DNA from: Norana najaformis
Taxonomy: Eukaryota > Annelida > Clitellata > Crassiclitellata > Hormogastridae
Length of the DNA stretch: 64,000 nt
Assembly: GCA_964023275.1 (NCBI GenBank)
Contig: OZ029923.1
Coordinates: forward strand, 4,353,729-4,417,728
Direction of reading: 5' to 3'
The position numbers and the translations under genes were made by a program. Shown here one piece after another: positions 11,111 through 23,591 of this stretch. Within the stretch, counting starts at the first letter, position 1; every line of letters starts with the position of its first letter. The notes beneath the pieces are model-generated. The model was not told where the DNA came from, made no database searches, and saw only the letters and a list, made by a program, of their open reading frames with translations.

Positions 11111-11145
<35 letters not shown>

Positions 11146-11320
11146 ACCAGAAGAAGAAGAAGAAGAGGAAGAAAAATAGGTGGAGGAGGAGGAGGAAGAA
11201 GTAGCAGTAGTAGTTGTTGTTGTTGTGGTGGTACTGGCAGTGGTAATGGTAGTGATAATCGTAGAAGCGGTAGTGGTGGTAGTAGTCGTAGTAGTAGCAG
11301 GAGTTGGAGTAGAAGGAGAA
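10828..11320. repeat. Purine-rich (GAA/GGA)n tract and (TAG/GGT)n
   Basis: About 350 bp almost free of pyrimidines on the plus strand (10,828-11,178), with recurring GAATCAGA interruptions, then GTA/GTT/GGT triplets to 11,320. The 195-codon plus frame is a repeat translation. Confidence 0.95.
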
Positions 11321-11465
11321 GAAGTTAATGATTAAGAAGACGTTGTGATTCAAGAAGATTCCATCTGATGAGCAAACAGGTCATCATCATTCAGGCCACC
11401 AGGGAACCATTATTCCCGACGGGTCACACGATTCGACAACTAGTTGTCCATTTCACTTCACTACC

Positions 11466-12150
11466 GACATACATACATACATAAATACATAAACATACAT
11501 AGGTACACATGCATACATACATATACATACATAGGTACACATGCATACATACATATACATACATAGACATGCATATATACATACACATGCATACATACAT
11601 ATACATACATAGACATGCATACCTACACATACACTTGCATACATACATATACATACATACATATACAAACAGACATGCATACATACACACATGCATACAT
11701 ACATACAAATGCATGCATACGTACATTCACTTCCATACATGCACATACACTTGCATACATACATATACGTACATACACATGCCTACAAACATACACATGC
11801 ATCAATACATACACATGCATACATACATACACATGCATACATACATACACATGCATACATACACACACATGCTTGCATGCATACATACATACACATGCAT
11901 GCATACATACACATGCATACATACACACACATGCTTGCATGCATACATACATACACATGCATGCATACATACATACACATGCATACATACATATGCATGC
12001 AAACATACATACATACACATGCATGCATACATACACATACATGCATACATACATACACATGTATGCATACATACACATGCATACACATGCATGCATACAT
12101 ACATTCACATGCATGCATACATACACATGCATGCATACCTACATACAAAG
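11466..12150. repeat. (CATA)n microsatellite with higher-order units
   Basis: CATA repeats interrupted regularly by ACACATGC and TGCATGCATAC, giving a higher-order pattern of about 20-25 bp. Long frames on both strands are HTYI/MYVC repeats. Confidence 0.95.
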
Positions 12151-12639
12151 CTTGTTGTTTAAAGCTGTTGTCGGGTGGGCGCCTCAGATCAAAAGTTCTG
12201 ATGACCATCGAGAAATATTGGCGCACAATAAATGAGCGAATACAGTCTCTCAGGTGTAATGCCATCGCTCAATCATTTGTCGTTTCCGCTCTAAGGAGGT
12301 GAAGGTTAAAGGTCGCATTAGTTCATTGACCGAAAGGAAGTACTTTGTTGCGCTGGCGACCTTTGCGAAGACGATATATATTCGGATGACGTGAGATTCG
12401 TGCAACTAATGGCGCCACCTAGTCGCCGCCGATGGCAATGCGTCAACGCTGGACCTACTGTGCGTTTAACGATTAATTTTCGGTGCCAATCAATTAGCTC
12501 CTGGGTCGGTATCTGCCGTTGGCGATTGAGAAAAGCTTTCAAGAGGTACCTCAAGCTGGACGGCTCCGTTTGTAGGCAAAGAATCGACGATTACGACACA
12601 AGGGTCTCGACATTTCCACAAGTAAGTGCGCGGCAAGGT
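12151..12639. other. Low-copy spacer
   Basis: Less repetitive than its surroundings. It contains an open stretch from ATG 12,409 to a donor-like GTAAGT at 12,622, discussed as a finding. No recognised protein. Confidence 0.3.
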
Positions 12640-12785
12640 GGTCTTATCGGTAATTGTAAATGTAAATGTAAATGTACATTGTTTTATAAAGCGACCTTAT
12701 GACCTCGACCCTGCTCATTTTTCAATGAATTGATCGGGTGAGATCCTTCACCACTGCTGCCCGTTTGAAAATGGGCGCCACACGC
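12640..12785 (+). mobile_element. REP-F copy, truncated
   Basis: It matches 19,860-19,975 through TGCCCGTTTGAAAATGGGCG and stops abruptly at the start of a SINE-2 copy, so SINE-2 appears to have inserted into or beside it. (GTAAAT)n precedes the match. Confidence 0.65.
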
Positions 12786-13060
12786 GTTTGGTCAATAATC
12801 ATGCGGTTGCAGGTTCGATTCCGTGCATGTAACGACCTTGGGCAAGTGTTTTGCGCATACCGTGCCTCTGTCACCAAACAGTATAATTTTGGTACCTGCA
12901 TCAGCTGGGAAGTAAAAGGCAAGTCCTTCGATGCACTGGCCCCGTGTCCAGGACCTTGGGATTCGTCCACTGTCGGCTGAAGGGCCTAAAGAAAGGAAAT
13001 GAGCGCCTCCCTACGTCTCGCTTGTGGGGTGTGGGGCACACTTTACTTACTTTACATCAG
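12786..13060 (+). mobile_element. SINE-2 copy
   Basis: Head with AATCATGCGGTTGC and box B GGTTCGATTCC, then ACGACCTTGGGCAAGTGTTT, GCACTGGCCCCGTGTCCAGG, GGATTCGTCCACTGTCGGCT and a TTTACTTACTTTAC tail. It is the clearest SINE-2 copy in the window. Confidence 0.85.
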
Positions 13061-13159
13061 CAGGTACGTAAGTGAGTGAGTAAGAACTTAAGCAAAGAAG
13101 TAAGCACGAAGCACGTAAGCAAGCATTCTTGGCTAGACTCAGACAAATATTTGTCCATC

Positions 13160-13335
13160 CCCCATAGCTGCCACGCTGTCTCTCCGTCTGACTTTTGGAT
13201 CTTGACCTGGAACCGAACCCTTTTGCCTATCGATTTTATTTTTGACTGAGCGCTTGTGAATAAGCTGGTCCCGCGAGGTGGCTTTTGTTGGGTGCTGTAA
13301 AAAATCTCGGGATTACGATTACGATTACGAAATAG
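13160..13335 (+). mobile_element. REP-B copy
   Basis: GATCTTGACCTGGAACCGAA, TGCCTATCGATTTTATTTTT, GAGCGCTTGTGAATAAGCTG, and a CTCGGGATTACGATTACGAT end. Confidence 0.8.
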
Positions 13336-14143
<808 letters not shown>

Positions 14144-14269
14144 GCGCAGAATCTTTCGCGGGTCATTTGCAAGAGGAGGTCATTTACGTCGACCTGTCTT
14201 TATGATGTAGAGCCTTATATACATAATATATTTCAGGTATGCATATATATATATACATATATGTATAGG

Positions 14270-14575
14270 CCGCATGGTGCCATGGTCTTTCGATAATGCG
14301 TTTGTTCAATGATCATGCGGTTGCGAGTTCGACTCCGTGTAACGACCCTGGGAGAGTTGTTTGCGCACACCATGCTTTTGTGACCCAACAGTATTATTTG
14401 GTTCCCGTGTAAGCTGGGAAATAAGCAGCTTGTCCTGAGATGGACTGGCCCCGTGTCCAGGACCTTGGGATTCGTCCATTGCCAGCTCAAGAGCCTAAAG
14501 AAAAGAAAATTGAGCGCCTCCCCTACGTCTCACTTGTGGGATTTTGGATACTTTATTACATACTTTTTACTATAT
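14270..14575 (+). mobile_element. SINE-2 copy
   Basis: GCCATGGTCTTTCGATAATG head, AATGATCATGCGGTTGC with GAGTTCGACTCC box B, TTGTTTGCGCACACCATGC, and GGCCCCGTGTCCAGGACC. It ends in CACTTGTGGGATTTTGGATA and a TTACATACTTTTTAC tail. Confidence 0.85.
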
Positions 14576-15009
14576 ATATATATATATGTATATATATACG
14601 TATACATATAGTTATCTGCGCGTTAGAAACTAATGAATTTAGAAACCCCCCAGGTCCCGAGGTCGAACATTCAACAGAGTCGCTAAGACTCCTTGCACAA
14701 ATCCACAGAAACGGCACCTTTTCGAAGATATTTCGGTCATATTCCATACGGTGTATATAACACGTAACATTTCGCCCTTGTCTGATTACGTTGCAAAATC
14801 CTTCCGCGCTTGTATTCTACCGCGGATCATTGCACGGCGGTCTGGGTCAGTTTGGCCATTCTCTTCTGATCCGGTTCGTTCGGGACACCCCAGGGGTGCC
14901 AGTCATTGCCATCGTCATCTGCCCCACTTGGGCAGTAAACCTGATTTAACGTTTTCATATGCGAATATGTCGCCTCTCTGCGATATTTTTCAATTTGGAC
15001 TCCCTCTCC
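14576..15009. other. No recognisable gene
   Basis: A short AT run, then low-copy sequence. No supported coding exon. Confidence 0.4.
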
Positions 15010-15300
15010 CCTCTCCATCTCCCTTTCTTGCACTCTGTCCTTCTCATTCCCTCTCTCTTCCTCTGTCTGTCTGTCTGTCTATCTGTTTGTCGGTTTGTCA
15101 GTCTTTTGTGTCTTCTTTCTTTCTCTTCTCTGTCTGTCTCTATCCGTCTCTGTCTCTGTCTGTCTCTGTCTCTCTCTATCTCTCCTCTCTCTACCTTTCT
15201 CTCTCTGTCTCTCTCTGTGTCTCTCTCTGTCTCTCTTTGTTTGTCTGTCTGTCTGTCTGCCTGCCTGTCTGTCTGTCTCTCTTTGTCTCTCTCTCTATCT
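15010..15300. repeat. (CT)n / (CTGT)n microsatellite
   Basis: Pyrimidine-rich CTCT and CTGT repeats. The frames are artefacts. Confidence 0.95.
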
Positions 15301-15492
15301 TCAGTTCGTGACAACAGCCCAGGCTGCAAAGTCCGTTAAAGTAAACTGCCTATATAATATATAACAATAATAATACAAAATATATGCATACGTAGGCCTA
15401 TTTGCATTCATATATACATATTACATACATGGATATATGCATACATACATCGCGCCTTTGTGAGTTACTTAAAAGGCGCTTTACAAATTTAG

Positions 15493-15672
15493 TGATACAT
15501 ACATACATACATACATACATACATACATACATACATGCATACATACATACATACATACATACATACATGCATACATTCATACATACATACATACATACAT
15601 ACATACATACATACGTACATACATACATACATACATACATACATACAAAGATACTTACATGCATACATAGGA
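15493..15672. repeat. (CATA)n microsatellite
   Basis: Almost perfect CATA repeats with a few G or T substitutions. Confidence 0.97.
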
Positions 15673-16240
15673 AGCCCTGTTTGGCGATATCTGTCGCTGG
15701 CGGGAAACAACCGGGTGATCGCAATTGTATTTCTAGACCAGAGCTTACGTATGTTCCCTCGAGGTATCGCGTGATAATAGTCTTCCGAAAAAGGCAGATC
15801 CCGGGGCGTATATGATGCTTGAAGCACCTGAGCGCGAGCTGATCATTAGGCCCTGTGATCATAAATCACAAAACTCTTAACTTCCTCAATTCAGTCTGCT
15901 GCTGCCTTAGTCTGTACAATGGCGCTGGAAAACAACCTGGCTGTAAAAATAACAACGACAGCAGGTGGAGCTTTTTAACAAACCTTTCTCGGGTAATTTC
16001 TGCGCCATAGGATGGATATTTACACAGCTCTGTCTCGGGTAGAGTTCCTGCGGAAGGGAAGAGATGGGAAGCAAGAGGAGAGGAGCGAGAAAGAGAAGAG
16101 AAGTGAGGGAAAGAGGAGAAGAAAGGAGAAGAGATGAAAGGAGGATGGATAGCTGAAGCTGATGGGAGCTGACGTAAGAGGCTCATGAACTGTCTCGATG
16201 CCAGAGGATGAGCAGAGAAGAGGATGGACAGCGACTTAGC
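15673..16240. other. No recognisable gene
   Basis: Low-copy sequence, purine-rich at 16,040-16,145. No domain recognised. Confidence 0.4.
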
Positions 16241-16244
16241 TGCG

Positions 16245-16612
16245 AGGCATCTCTGTCTCTACATGTCTCTCTGTCTCTGTGTCTCTTCTCTGTCTCTGTC
16301 TCTCTGTCTATCTATCTGTCTGTCTGTCTGTCTCTCTCTCGCTCTTTCTTTCTGCACTCTTTCTCTTGCTTTGTCTCTGTCTCTCTCTCTTTCTCTCTCT
16401 GTCTGTCTATGTCTCTGTTTCTCTGTTTGTCTGTCTGTCTATATCTTTCTCTCTCGCTCTTTTTTTATCGCTCTCTCTCTTTCTTTCTGTCTCTCTCTGT
16501 CTCTCTCTCTCTGTTTCTCTGTTTCTCTCTCTCTTGCTCTTTCTTTAAAGTTCTCTCTCTCTGTCTCCCTCTTTGTCTCTGTATCTCTCTGTCTTTCTCT
16601 CTCTCTCCATAT
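16245..16612. repeat. (CT)n / (CTGT)n microsatellite
   Basis: Compound CT repeats with CTGT and CTTT variants. Confidence 0.95.
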
Positions 16613-17697
16613 CACATACGTAGCAATTAGCTTTCAATCCCTACTATCCACTCACTCCATCATCCGTTCTTCCTCTCATCTCACGAATCCTTAATTACAC
16701 TCGCACCAGTAATGCCTGTCAAAACCTGATACTGCATGTCGTAACACGCATAAATAGTCTGACTGTAGTCACGGAAGTTATTGTGGCGTCCAGTGCATCT
16801 TTTAACGGGACTTGAATGCATGTGTGTACCTAGTGATTCATATAGCGCTTCATTAGGATTTTCCCGGAGACTCTTATCGCCAGCCCTGCCCTGCCTACAG
16901 TACTTCCTTGTAACCATTCTTCTTTCTTTCTTTCTTTCTTTCTTTTGTTTTTCTTCTTTTTGTTTTTCTTCTTTTTATTCTTCTTCTTCTTCTGCGCTGT
17001 CTCTCTGTCTCTCTCTCTGTCTCTGACTCTGTGTCTCTCTCTCTCTCTCTCTTTCTCTCTTCTTCATTCCTCTTCATTCTCCCTTTCATTCAGCGCATTT
17101 ACAGTGTATTTGGTTGTATGAACTTGAGCTTTATAAATATTCTTATATTAATAAGGATGATGATGATGATGCTGATGATGATGATGATAAATAATAATTA
17201 TCTCTCCCATTTTGTCACTTTCTGCATCTCTCACTTCCTGTCATTATCCATCCACCCACCCACCCATTCATACATCTATCTGTATCTCATTATCGGCATT
17301 CTCTCTATGTCTCATTCTTTTCTCTCTTTCTGTCTCTCTGTTTATCTCTGCATCTTTCTCAGACACTGTCTGACCAATGTCTGGTAAGGGCTTAACTAAT
17401 GTTGCCACTGCAGACACGAGTTTTTAAGCCAAGAAGAAACACAAGAAACAATAATACATCGTTCAAGTGTTCACACTGACCAAACAACGACACTCAGACT
17501 CTCAGTGTCCGAGTCACAGGTACAGACAACTTATGTCTAATAGCGCTCTGGCGACACTATAGTGTCTGCCCTAACTCCAGACATTAATCCGAAGTGTTTA
17601 TCAAACCCGCGGAGCACGAAAACATTTTGCGCAATGCGGATGTATTGCGATATCAGATACGGTCCAGCGCCACGACATTCGATCAACGTTGTACTCG
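16613..17697. other. Low-copy spacer with CTTT, CT and GAT tracts
   Basis: It contains TTTC/CT repeats at 16,917-17,090 and a (GAT)n run at 17,156-17,188. No gene identified. Confidence 0.45.
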
Positions 17698-17775
17698 CGC
17701 ACACACACACACACGCGCACACCTACACACACACGCACACACACAAACAAACACAAACAAACACACACATAGAAG
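17698..17775. repeat. (CA)n microsatellite
   Basis: Imperfect CACACA and CAAACAAA repeats. Confidence 0.9.
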
Positions 17776-17994
17776 CACATTTGTGTTTATATGTCTATAT
17801 ATACATATATATATATATAATGGCATTGTAATTGTAATCACAGACTTGTATATCGCCCTTCAAATTATACCAGAGGCGCATAAATATATATATATAATTA
17901 TAGATATACATAATTTATACACATATACGTATCCTTATTATATATGCATGTAGGCATTTAAATGTGTGCACTTGTTATGAGGATATGTAATATA

Positions 17995-18005
17995 TATATG
18001 TCTTG

Positions 18006-18052
<47 letters not shown>

Positions 18053-18720
18053 CGTTTAAGCCGATATTTAAGAAAATTGTTGTGTCGCAGTTAAGCTCTT
18101 CAAGACTTATACTGATCAGAGGCGCATCACCATAGGTTCAAATTATAATATATATATTACTTATATATACAACTAATTATATATGCATGTAATGCATATA
18201 AATATACACGTGCATGCATATATATAGATACGTCTTAATTATATATGTAGGCTCCGTTTAAGCAGGCATTTAAGAACATTGCTGTGTCGCAGTAAAGCCG
18301 GCCTAAGGCATGCACTTGAAGAGCTTATATAGTCTATATATGTTAGTTATATATACGACTAATTATATATGCATGTAATGTATTTAAGTGTGCACCCGTA
18401 TGCATATATATACGTCTTAATAATATATATACACACCTATATATGTATATATATATATATTTATAGAATCCGTTTAAGTCAACATTTAAGGAAATTGCTG
18501 TGTCGCAGTAAAGCCAGCCATGGCACTTGAAGAGCTTATAGTCTATATATGTTAGTTATATATACGACTAATTATATATTCATGTAATGTATTTAAGTGT
18601 GCACCCGTATGTATATATATACGTCTTAATAATATATATACACACCTATATATGTATATATATATATATATAGAATCCGTTTAAGTCGACATTTAAGGAA
18701 ATTGCTGTGTCGCAGTAAAG
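17995..18720. repeat. Satellite-like tandem array, about 200 bp unit, 4 units
   Basis: Four units end in CCGTTTAAG..., ATTTAAGRAAATTG and TGCTGTGTCGCAGTAAAG, near 18,052, 18,250, 18,467 and 18,675. The spacer blocks share TTAGTTATATATACGACTAA and CATGTAATGTATTTAAG. The last two units are nearly identical, the first two more diverged. Confidence 0.85.
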
Positions 18721-18829
18721 CTCCCCGATCGTCGACTGGAGACCAATTCATTCATTTCCTCTTTATTTCATATGCATGCTACCGGCTATGCAGACAATTC
18801 ACCGACTCAGATGCGACATGCATAATTGT

Positions 18830-19124
18830 AATTGTAAATGTAGTTTATTTATCAAAGCATTTGTATAGCGCCTCATAGGAACCTATCGTCCGATGTAGGT
18901 GTAGGGTTTGTTTGGGTATCTGTACCTCGAATAGAACATTTATATAGCGCCTCACGAAACTCTCAAAGGTGGTCTACGTGTGTCACTAAGTTAGATGAGA
19001 AGAGATGTGTAGGCTGGTTACCTGATTCGGTGTCAACACGTTTGTGATGCCGCCCATTTACCGTTTTTTTCTCTGTGGGCCCCGGTTTTTCTGAGAAGAA
19101 TAGTCTGCACGTGCATGACACAAA
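18830..19124. repeat. Fragments carrying the TATAGCGCC motif
   Basis: Two fragments, TTTGTATAGCGCCTCATAGG (18,861) and TTTATATAGCGCCTCACG (18,938), after a TGTAATTGTAAATG run. They are probably truncated 3' ends of dispersed elements. Confidence 0.5.
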
Positions 19125-19285
19125 TTGTAATTAGTAGCTTCTAATGCGCCGGTGTCTAATGCACAAGGCATCAACCGATGGCGCGCAAAGGCCAAGCGGC
19201 AGTCAGGTCAACATCCAAAAGGTCAGTCCACACGACAAAGAGGCAGCCTACGGTGGATAAGCAATTTGAAACAGTAAGTCGAGAA
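19125..19285 (+). mobile_element. REP-D copy
   Basis: GCGCCGGTGTCTAATGCACA, GCATCAACCGATGGCGC, GGCCAAGCGGCAGTCAGGTC, CAGCCTACGGTGGATAAGCA and ATTTGAAACAGTAAGTCG. It matches 29,945-30,085 in reverse. Confidence 0.75.
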
Positions 19286-19859
19286 CGAATTCTCCACTAA
19301 AAAGTCTTCTTCGTCAAATCCTCTGCTCCAGGGCAGGTTCGAACGTCCTGACGTTGTTGGTCCTCCTCCTCCTCCAGTTTACCGTATCCATCCAGTCTAT
19401 AGTAGCATTTGTCTAGGTCTTCCTTTTCTTTCCTTCAATTCTTCCCTCTATCATGTCTCGGAAAAATGGACAGCCTATCATGTCGTTTGCGAACAATTTC
19501 ACCAGCAAACAAAAGAATTTCAGCATGTTTCGGCCGACCTTTACTGCATCCTGTATTAGAGCGGACAATCTACGATATTCTGATAATTTTGGTTACTGTA
19601 ATTATAAATTTATGTAGCGCTGCGTCAAAAACACACTAACGAGAGGCGCTCTCAGTATTATAGCCCAGACAGTGTAAATTGTCATTAAGTATACGGAAAG
19701 GTCATAAGTTAACAAACGATGCTTACTTTACAAGTATATGTAAAGTAACGTAAAGTGAAGGAATGTAACGTGAAGTAATGTCGTAAGTATTTGGTAGTAA
19801 GCTGCATGCGTTTGAAACGTGCTGGCGGTATTGGTTTTTGCCTTGATGAGTTCCTTGTA
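19286..19859. other. No recognisable gene
   Basis: Low-copy sequence with one ATTTATGTAGCGCTGCGTC motif (19,604) and GTAAAGTAACGTAAAGTGAA simple repeats near 19,740. Confidence 0.4.
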
Positions 19860-20060
19860 AAATGTTAAAATGTAAATGTATAGGTTTTATATAGGGAGGG
19901 TATATGGTCTCGACGCATCTCTGTTTGCAATGAATTAATCGGGCCTTCACCACCGCTGCCCGTTTGAATGGGCGCCACGCAATTTAAGGTCCTCGTTCAC
20001 GGACCGTACTAGCCCGAGGTTTAAATCTCTGGAATAAGCCACGATCGGGACTTGGCCGAA
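19860..20060 (+). mobile_element. REP-F copy, most complete
   Basis: GTTTTATATAGGGAGGG, GAATTAATCGGGCCTTCACC, GCCCGTTTGAATGGGCGCCA, TTTAAGGTCCTCGTTCACGG, TTTAAATCTCTGGAATAAGC. It is the reference copy for 7,015 and 12,640. Confidence 0.7.
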
Positions 20061-20329
20061 ATGACAATAAATGACTCGAGACATAAGATACGGACATACG
20101 CGGAAGAATACTAAAGGACTTTACTTGGTATCGCGGGTTATATTTAGCAATCGCGGACTCATTTCAGGCAAATACTTCAATGTTCATTGCAAGGAAAGCC
20201 TTTATGTGCTTTTTGTCTAAAAATAGCTGCTTTCCTGGAAGCTTTAAGCGCTTTTAGTTTTCGTCTAGCGCTTAGAGTGGGCGACGAAAGTGCTAAGTTA
20301 GCGCTGTCCACCATTAGCCAAAGCGAAAT

Positions 20330-20455
20330 TAATACAATACGATATGATGAAATACGATGAAGTGCATTACCATGCGATACTATATGAGGCTGTACAGTAT
20401 AATGCAACCCAATACAATACCATACAAACAATTGAATACCATACAATGGAATTGC
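20330..20455. repeat. Degenerate (AATAC)n
   Basis: AATACAATACGATATGA and AATACAATACCATACA variants. It resembles the LINE tail at 6,590-6,625 and may be an old LINE tail. Confidence 0.6.
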
Positions 20456-20934
20456 AACAACAGCGAATCTCTTACTGCACCAGCTATATCAACTTACAGC
20501 TATTACTTTTCACTAAACGAAAAGCCGTATCCATGTCCCCGGGTGGACTTTTTTCAGACAGTAACAGAATTGTACACACATGGACGGTTTCTTCAACTTG
20601 AAACTGGAGACTAAATAGAGAGGAGATGTTTATGGCGGACAGCTGGGTTTTTAATGAACATTTTTAATGGCCGAAAGCAGAGAAAAATCAATTTATACAA
20701 CTGTGTATCAGGCACAAACAGTACTACGAAAACAACATAGAAAACGTGAAAACAACAAGAACATAATTATACAACGAAAATGTTCGTGAATATTGCCACT
20801 GACGTGAGATTTAAAGTTGCATTTAACGCTGAATCTGTTCTTAATTGGAAAAAGAATGTTCATCAAAACAACACCATAAAACATCTTCGAGAAAATTTGA
20901 TGTCGAATTAGCTATACGGCAAAAAATCTTCCTG
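20456..20934. other. No recognisable gene
   Basis: AT-rich low-copy sequence with nothing identified. Confidence 0.4.
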
Positions 20935-21070
20935 CGACTCTTCTGAACTATGTGACCCTTCCTGTCTATCGATTTTGTTTTGACGGAGCGACTGTGAATA
21001 AGCTGGTTCCTGCAACTTAGCTTTCATTTGGGGCTGTTGAAATCTCGAGTTTACGATTACGAATACTTCC
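20935..21070 (+). mobile_element. REP-B 3' fragment
   Basis: CTGTCTATCGATTTTGTTTT, GAGCGACTGTGAATAAGCTG, TTGGGGCTGTTGAAATCTCG, AGTTTACGATTACG. Confidence 0.75.
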
Positions 21071-21256
21071 AATCTACGAAACAGTCCAATTTACCAAGGC
21101 CATAGATGAAACCTATATCAGATTTCCATCCATTGAAGCCAAATAAATTGTTACACACGGAATTCCAACATGTCCATCTTCATACCTTACCGTGTACTTA
21201 ACAGCAGGAGAGGAATAAATCACTAAGTTTAATGGCTCCTGAAAAATCTGTGTACC

Positions 21257-21411
21257 AAGGTTAAACGCAGACTTCGAAGGGAGCTATAGGCCTACAAGGT
21301 TAAACGCAGACTTCGAAGGGAGCTATAGGCCTACAAGGTTAAACGCAGACTTCGAAGGGAGCTATAGGCCTACAAGGTTAAACGCAGACTTCGAAGGGCG
21401 TTAGGCCTACC
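21257..21411. repeat. 39-bp tandem repeat x 4
   Basis: Units begin AAGGTTAAACGCAGACTTCG at 21,257, 21,296, 21,335 and 21,374. The first three are identical. The last is shortened after GAAGGGCGTTAGGCCTA. Confidence 0.95.
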
Positions 21412-21889
21412 ATTTCCGGTTAATCTATCGACACTGCATGGCAACTCTTGCGTCAAGGAGCATCAGAACTATGTTTTCCTATTTCATAAGATGACATCTG
21501 AGACCTGCAACCGGGCTCAATAGCCAAAAAGGGTCAGGATTCAGCTTGATTTGGACTGTTGGCTTCGCTAGGCCTTGCTGATGCATGTCTGGCCTCTTCG
21601 GTCTAGACTTCAAACAGTTTTTGTGTTATATAGACTACAGCAGACCGAGAAAACTATCAGGATATTAAGAGATGGAAATATCTTAGAGGCTTAAATGTCA
21701 CGCACGATTTCAATAAGAGGAATGACGTTCCTCTGAAAGAGCAAAAGTCACAAAAAATTTACAGGGAACTTCTGTGACCGATAATTTTTTCACAGGAAGT
21801 GGTATCATCTTTGGCTGTAATCCTTCGAAATTGACCGACAACAAAAGCCGATTCGGTTTCTCTTGAGATGATTCTGAAATGTATCATTC
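21412..21889. other. No recognisable gene
   Basis: Low-copy sequence. No domain recognised in the 21,759-22,070 minus frame, which runs into REP-C. Confidence 0.4.
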
Positions 21890-22065
21890 GACTTCCACCG
21901 CAATCTTCGATGTCTCCCTGCTTGACCTTCCCAGGATTCTGACCTGACACCGAAGATGACCAATCAACCTGGCTGTTGCGGGCTTGACTTGATATAGCGC
22001 CGGTGTATAAGCTGATCTCCATGACGCGGCTTTTGAGTGGAGCCGAGAAATTTCGGTGATTTACA
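21890..22065 (-). mobile_element. REP-C copy
   Basis: In reverse it reads ATGGAGATCAGCTTATACAC, CGGCGCTATATCAAGTC, AACAGCCAGGTTGATTGG, TCGGTGTCAGGTCAGAATCC and GGGAGACATCGAAGATTGCG, matching 48,700-48,815. Confidence 0.7.
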
Positions 22066-22127
22066 TTCACATGGGATTTTTCTCAACACACTGGTTCTAA
22101 TTATTCGGCTCAGGTCTTGAGAAATAG

Positions 22128-22655
22128 TCTGAAAGCCCCTCTGGAGCCCATGGACAGCAGCTAATGATGATGAATAAATACTTTGCAGCCAGTTAGTATG
22201 ATGGATACAGGTATGTCCAAGAATCAGCAAAACAAAGACAAACGAGGCCAAGTATGTATGTATGTATGTATGTATGCATGTATATATGTATGTATGCATA
22301 TATGTATGTATGTATATATGCATGTATGCATATATGTATGTATGTATATATGTATGTATATATGTATGTATGTATGTATATATGTATGTATATATGTATG
22401 TATGTATGTAAGTATGCATGTATACATGTATGTATATAAGCATGTATATGAGTATGTATGTATATATGTATGTAAGTATGCATTTATGCATGAATGTATG
22501 TAAACATGTATGTATGTATATATGTATGTATGTATGTTTGTTTTGCTGATTCTTGTGCATACCTGTATCTATCATTTTAATTGGCTGCAAAGTATTCTTG
22601 GCTCATCATTAGCTGCTGTCGATGGGCTGAAGGAGGCTTTCATCCCATGTGTTAG
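22128..22655. repeat. Inverted repeat with a (TATG)n microsatellite between the arms
   Basis: The left arm (about 22,128-22,245) holds GACAGCAGCTAATGATGA, ATACTTTGCAGCCAGTTA, GATACAGGTATG and AAGAATCAGCAAAACAAA. The right arm (about 22,535-22,652) holds the complements TTTGTTTTGCTGATTCTTG, CATACCTGTATC, TGGCTGCAAAGTATTCTTGG and TCATCATTAGCTGCTGTC. Between them are about 290 bp of TATG/TATA repeats. Confidence 0.9.
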
Positions 22656-22729
22656 TATCTCGGTATTCCCGGCACATTTAATCATCCCTTCCATACTTGT
22701 CTAGTTCTAGTTTTTGACGCTAGTTTTCT

Positions 22730-22960
22730 GTAACGTAGTCGTGAACTCCAGATTTCTTCAGCACCGGAAGAAAGCTAAGTCCCCCGAGAAACCACGTTGT
22801 TCACAAGTGCTCAGTCAAAACAGTATTAGTAGGAAGGTAGGCACGACTGGTCCGTTTGTAGGTCGAAATCCAAGGTAGACGGTCAGACGGCTCCTGTGGA
22901 TGGTGTTTTTTATCGTTGAGCCTTTTTCTCTGAAAGGTCTTCCCATTGTCGTGACTTCCA
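22730..22960 (-). mobile_element. REP-B copy, diverged
   Basis: GAACTCCAGATTTCTTCAGC, GAAAGCTAAGTC, GTTCACAAGTGCTCAGTCAA, GTCAGACGGCTCCTGTGGAT. Block order matches REP-B but with many substitutions. Confidence 0.6.
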
Positions 22961-23269
22961 TAATTCCTTACATCGCGGTGTAGATCTCTTTCTAAAGAAG
23001 ACTTGAAAGGAATAAAGTTACCAGAAATGAATAAAAGGAATTGTCCAGATATTAGCAGTTGCTACTTTAAGCAAATAAAGCCGATCTAGTAAAGGGAACA
23101 ATCGTTTTGCTAAGTTTTAAGAAAGGCAGTCTGTCTGTTTGCCTCTACGTCTCGCTGTCTGTATGATTGCCTATGCCTTCATCTTTTTCTCTCCCTCTCT
23201 TTCTGCGAAATGTTAATAGCTTTCGCTCTATTCTTGGCAATGCCATTGTCATTTGCCACCGTCGTTTTT
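22961..23269. other. No recognisable gene
   Basis: Low-copy sequence with nothing identified. Confidence 0.4.
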
Positions 23270-23465
23270 TAAGACAGACAGACAGACAGGCAGGGACAGA
23301 CAGAAGGACATACCGACAGGCATACACAGACGGACAGGCATACAATAGACAGACGGGCACTGACAGTGTTATCGTATGCTATCAGGCTATGCCGCATATC
23401 CAGAGACGCAGACACAGACAGACAGCCTGACAGACATACCCACATAGACAGACAAGACAAGATAC
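23270..23465. repeat. Degenerate (CAGA)n
   Basis: CAGACAGACAGG and related variants, decayed in the middle. Confidence 0.85.
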
Positions 23466-23591
23466 ACAGACCGATCGAACAGTACAGCCCGGTGCCATAC
23501 GTCAACAGGTCACCCACGTGGACAAGTCGGATATTATGACAAATATTATTAATATTTTCTCTGCTAATTTCGTACACACCGGACGAGAAGT

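Noticed and set aside
10741-11328. 195-codon Glu/Arg-rich frame, and similar Ser/Leu-rich frames at 24.3, 35.2, 42.0 and 51.4 kb
   Set aside because: They follow purine or pyrimidine triplet microsatellites exactly.
11509-12302. Long open frames rich in His-Thr-Tyr-Ile or Met-Tyr-Val-Cys (also at 15.5, 22.3, 29.7, 39-41 and 63.6 kb)
   Set aside because: Translations of CATA/TATG repeats. Frames are open on both strands, with no domain or codon bias.
21257-21411. CRISPR array
   Set aside because: The 39-bp units are contiguous with no unique spacers, and the genome is animal. None of the other arrays has a repeat-spacer pattern.
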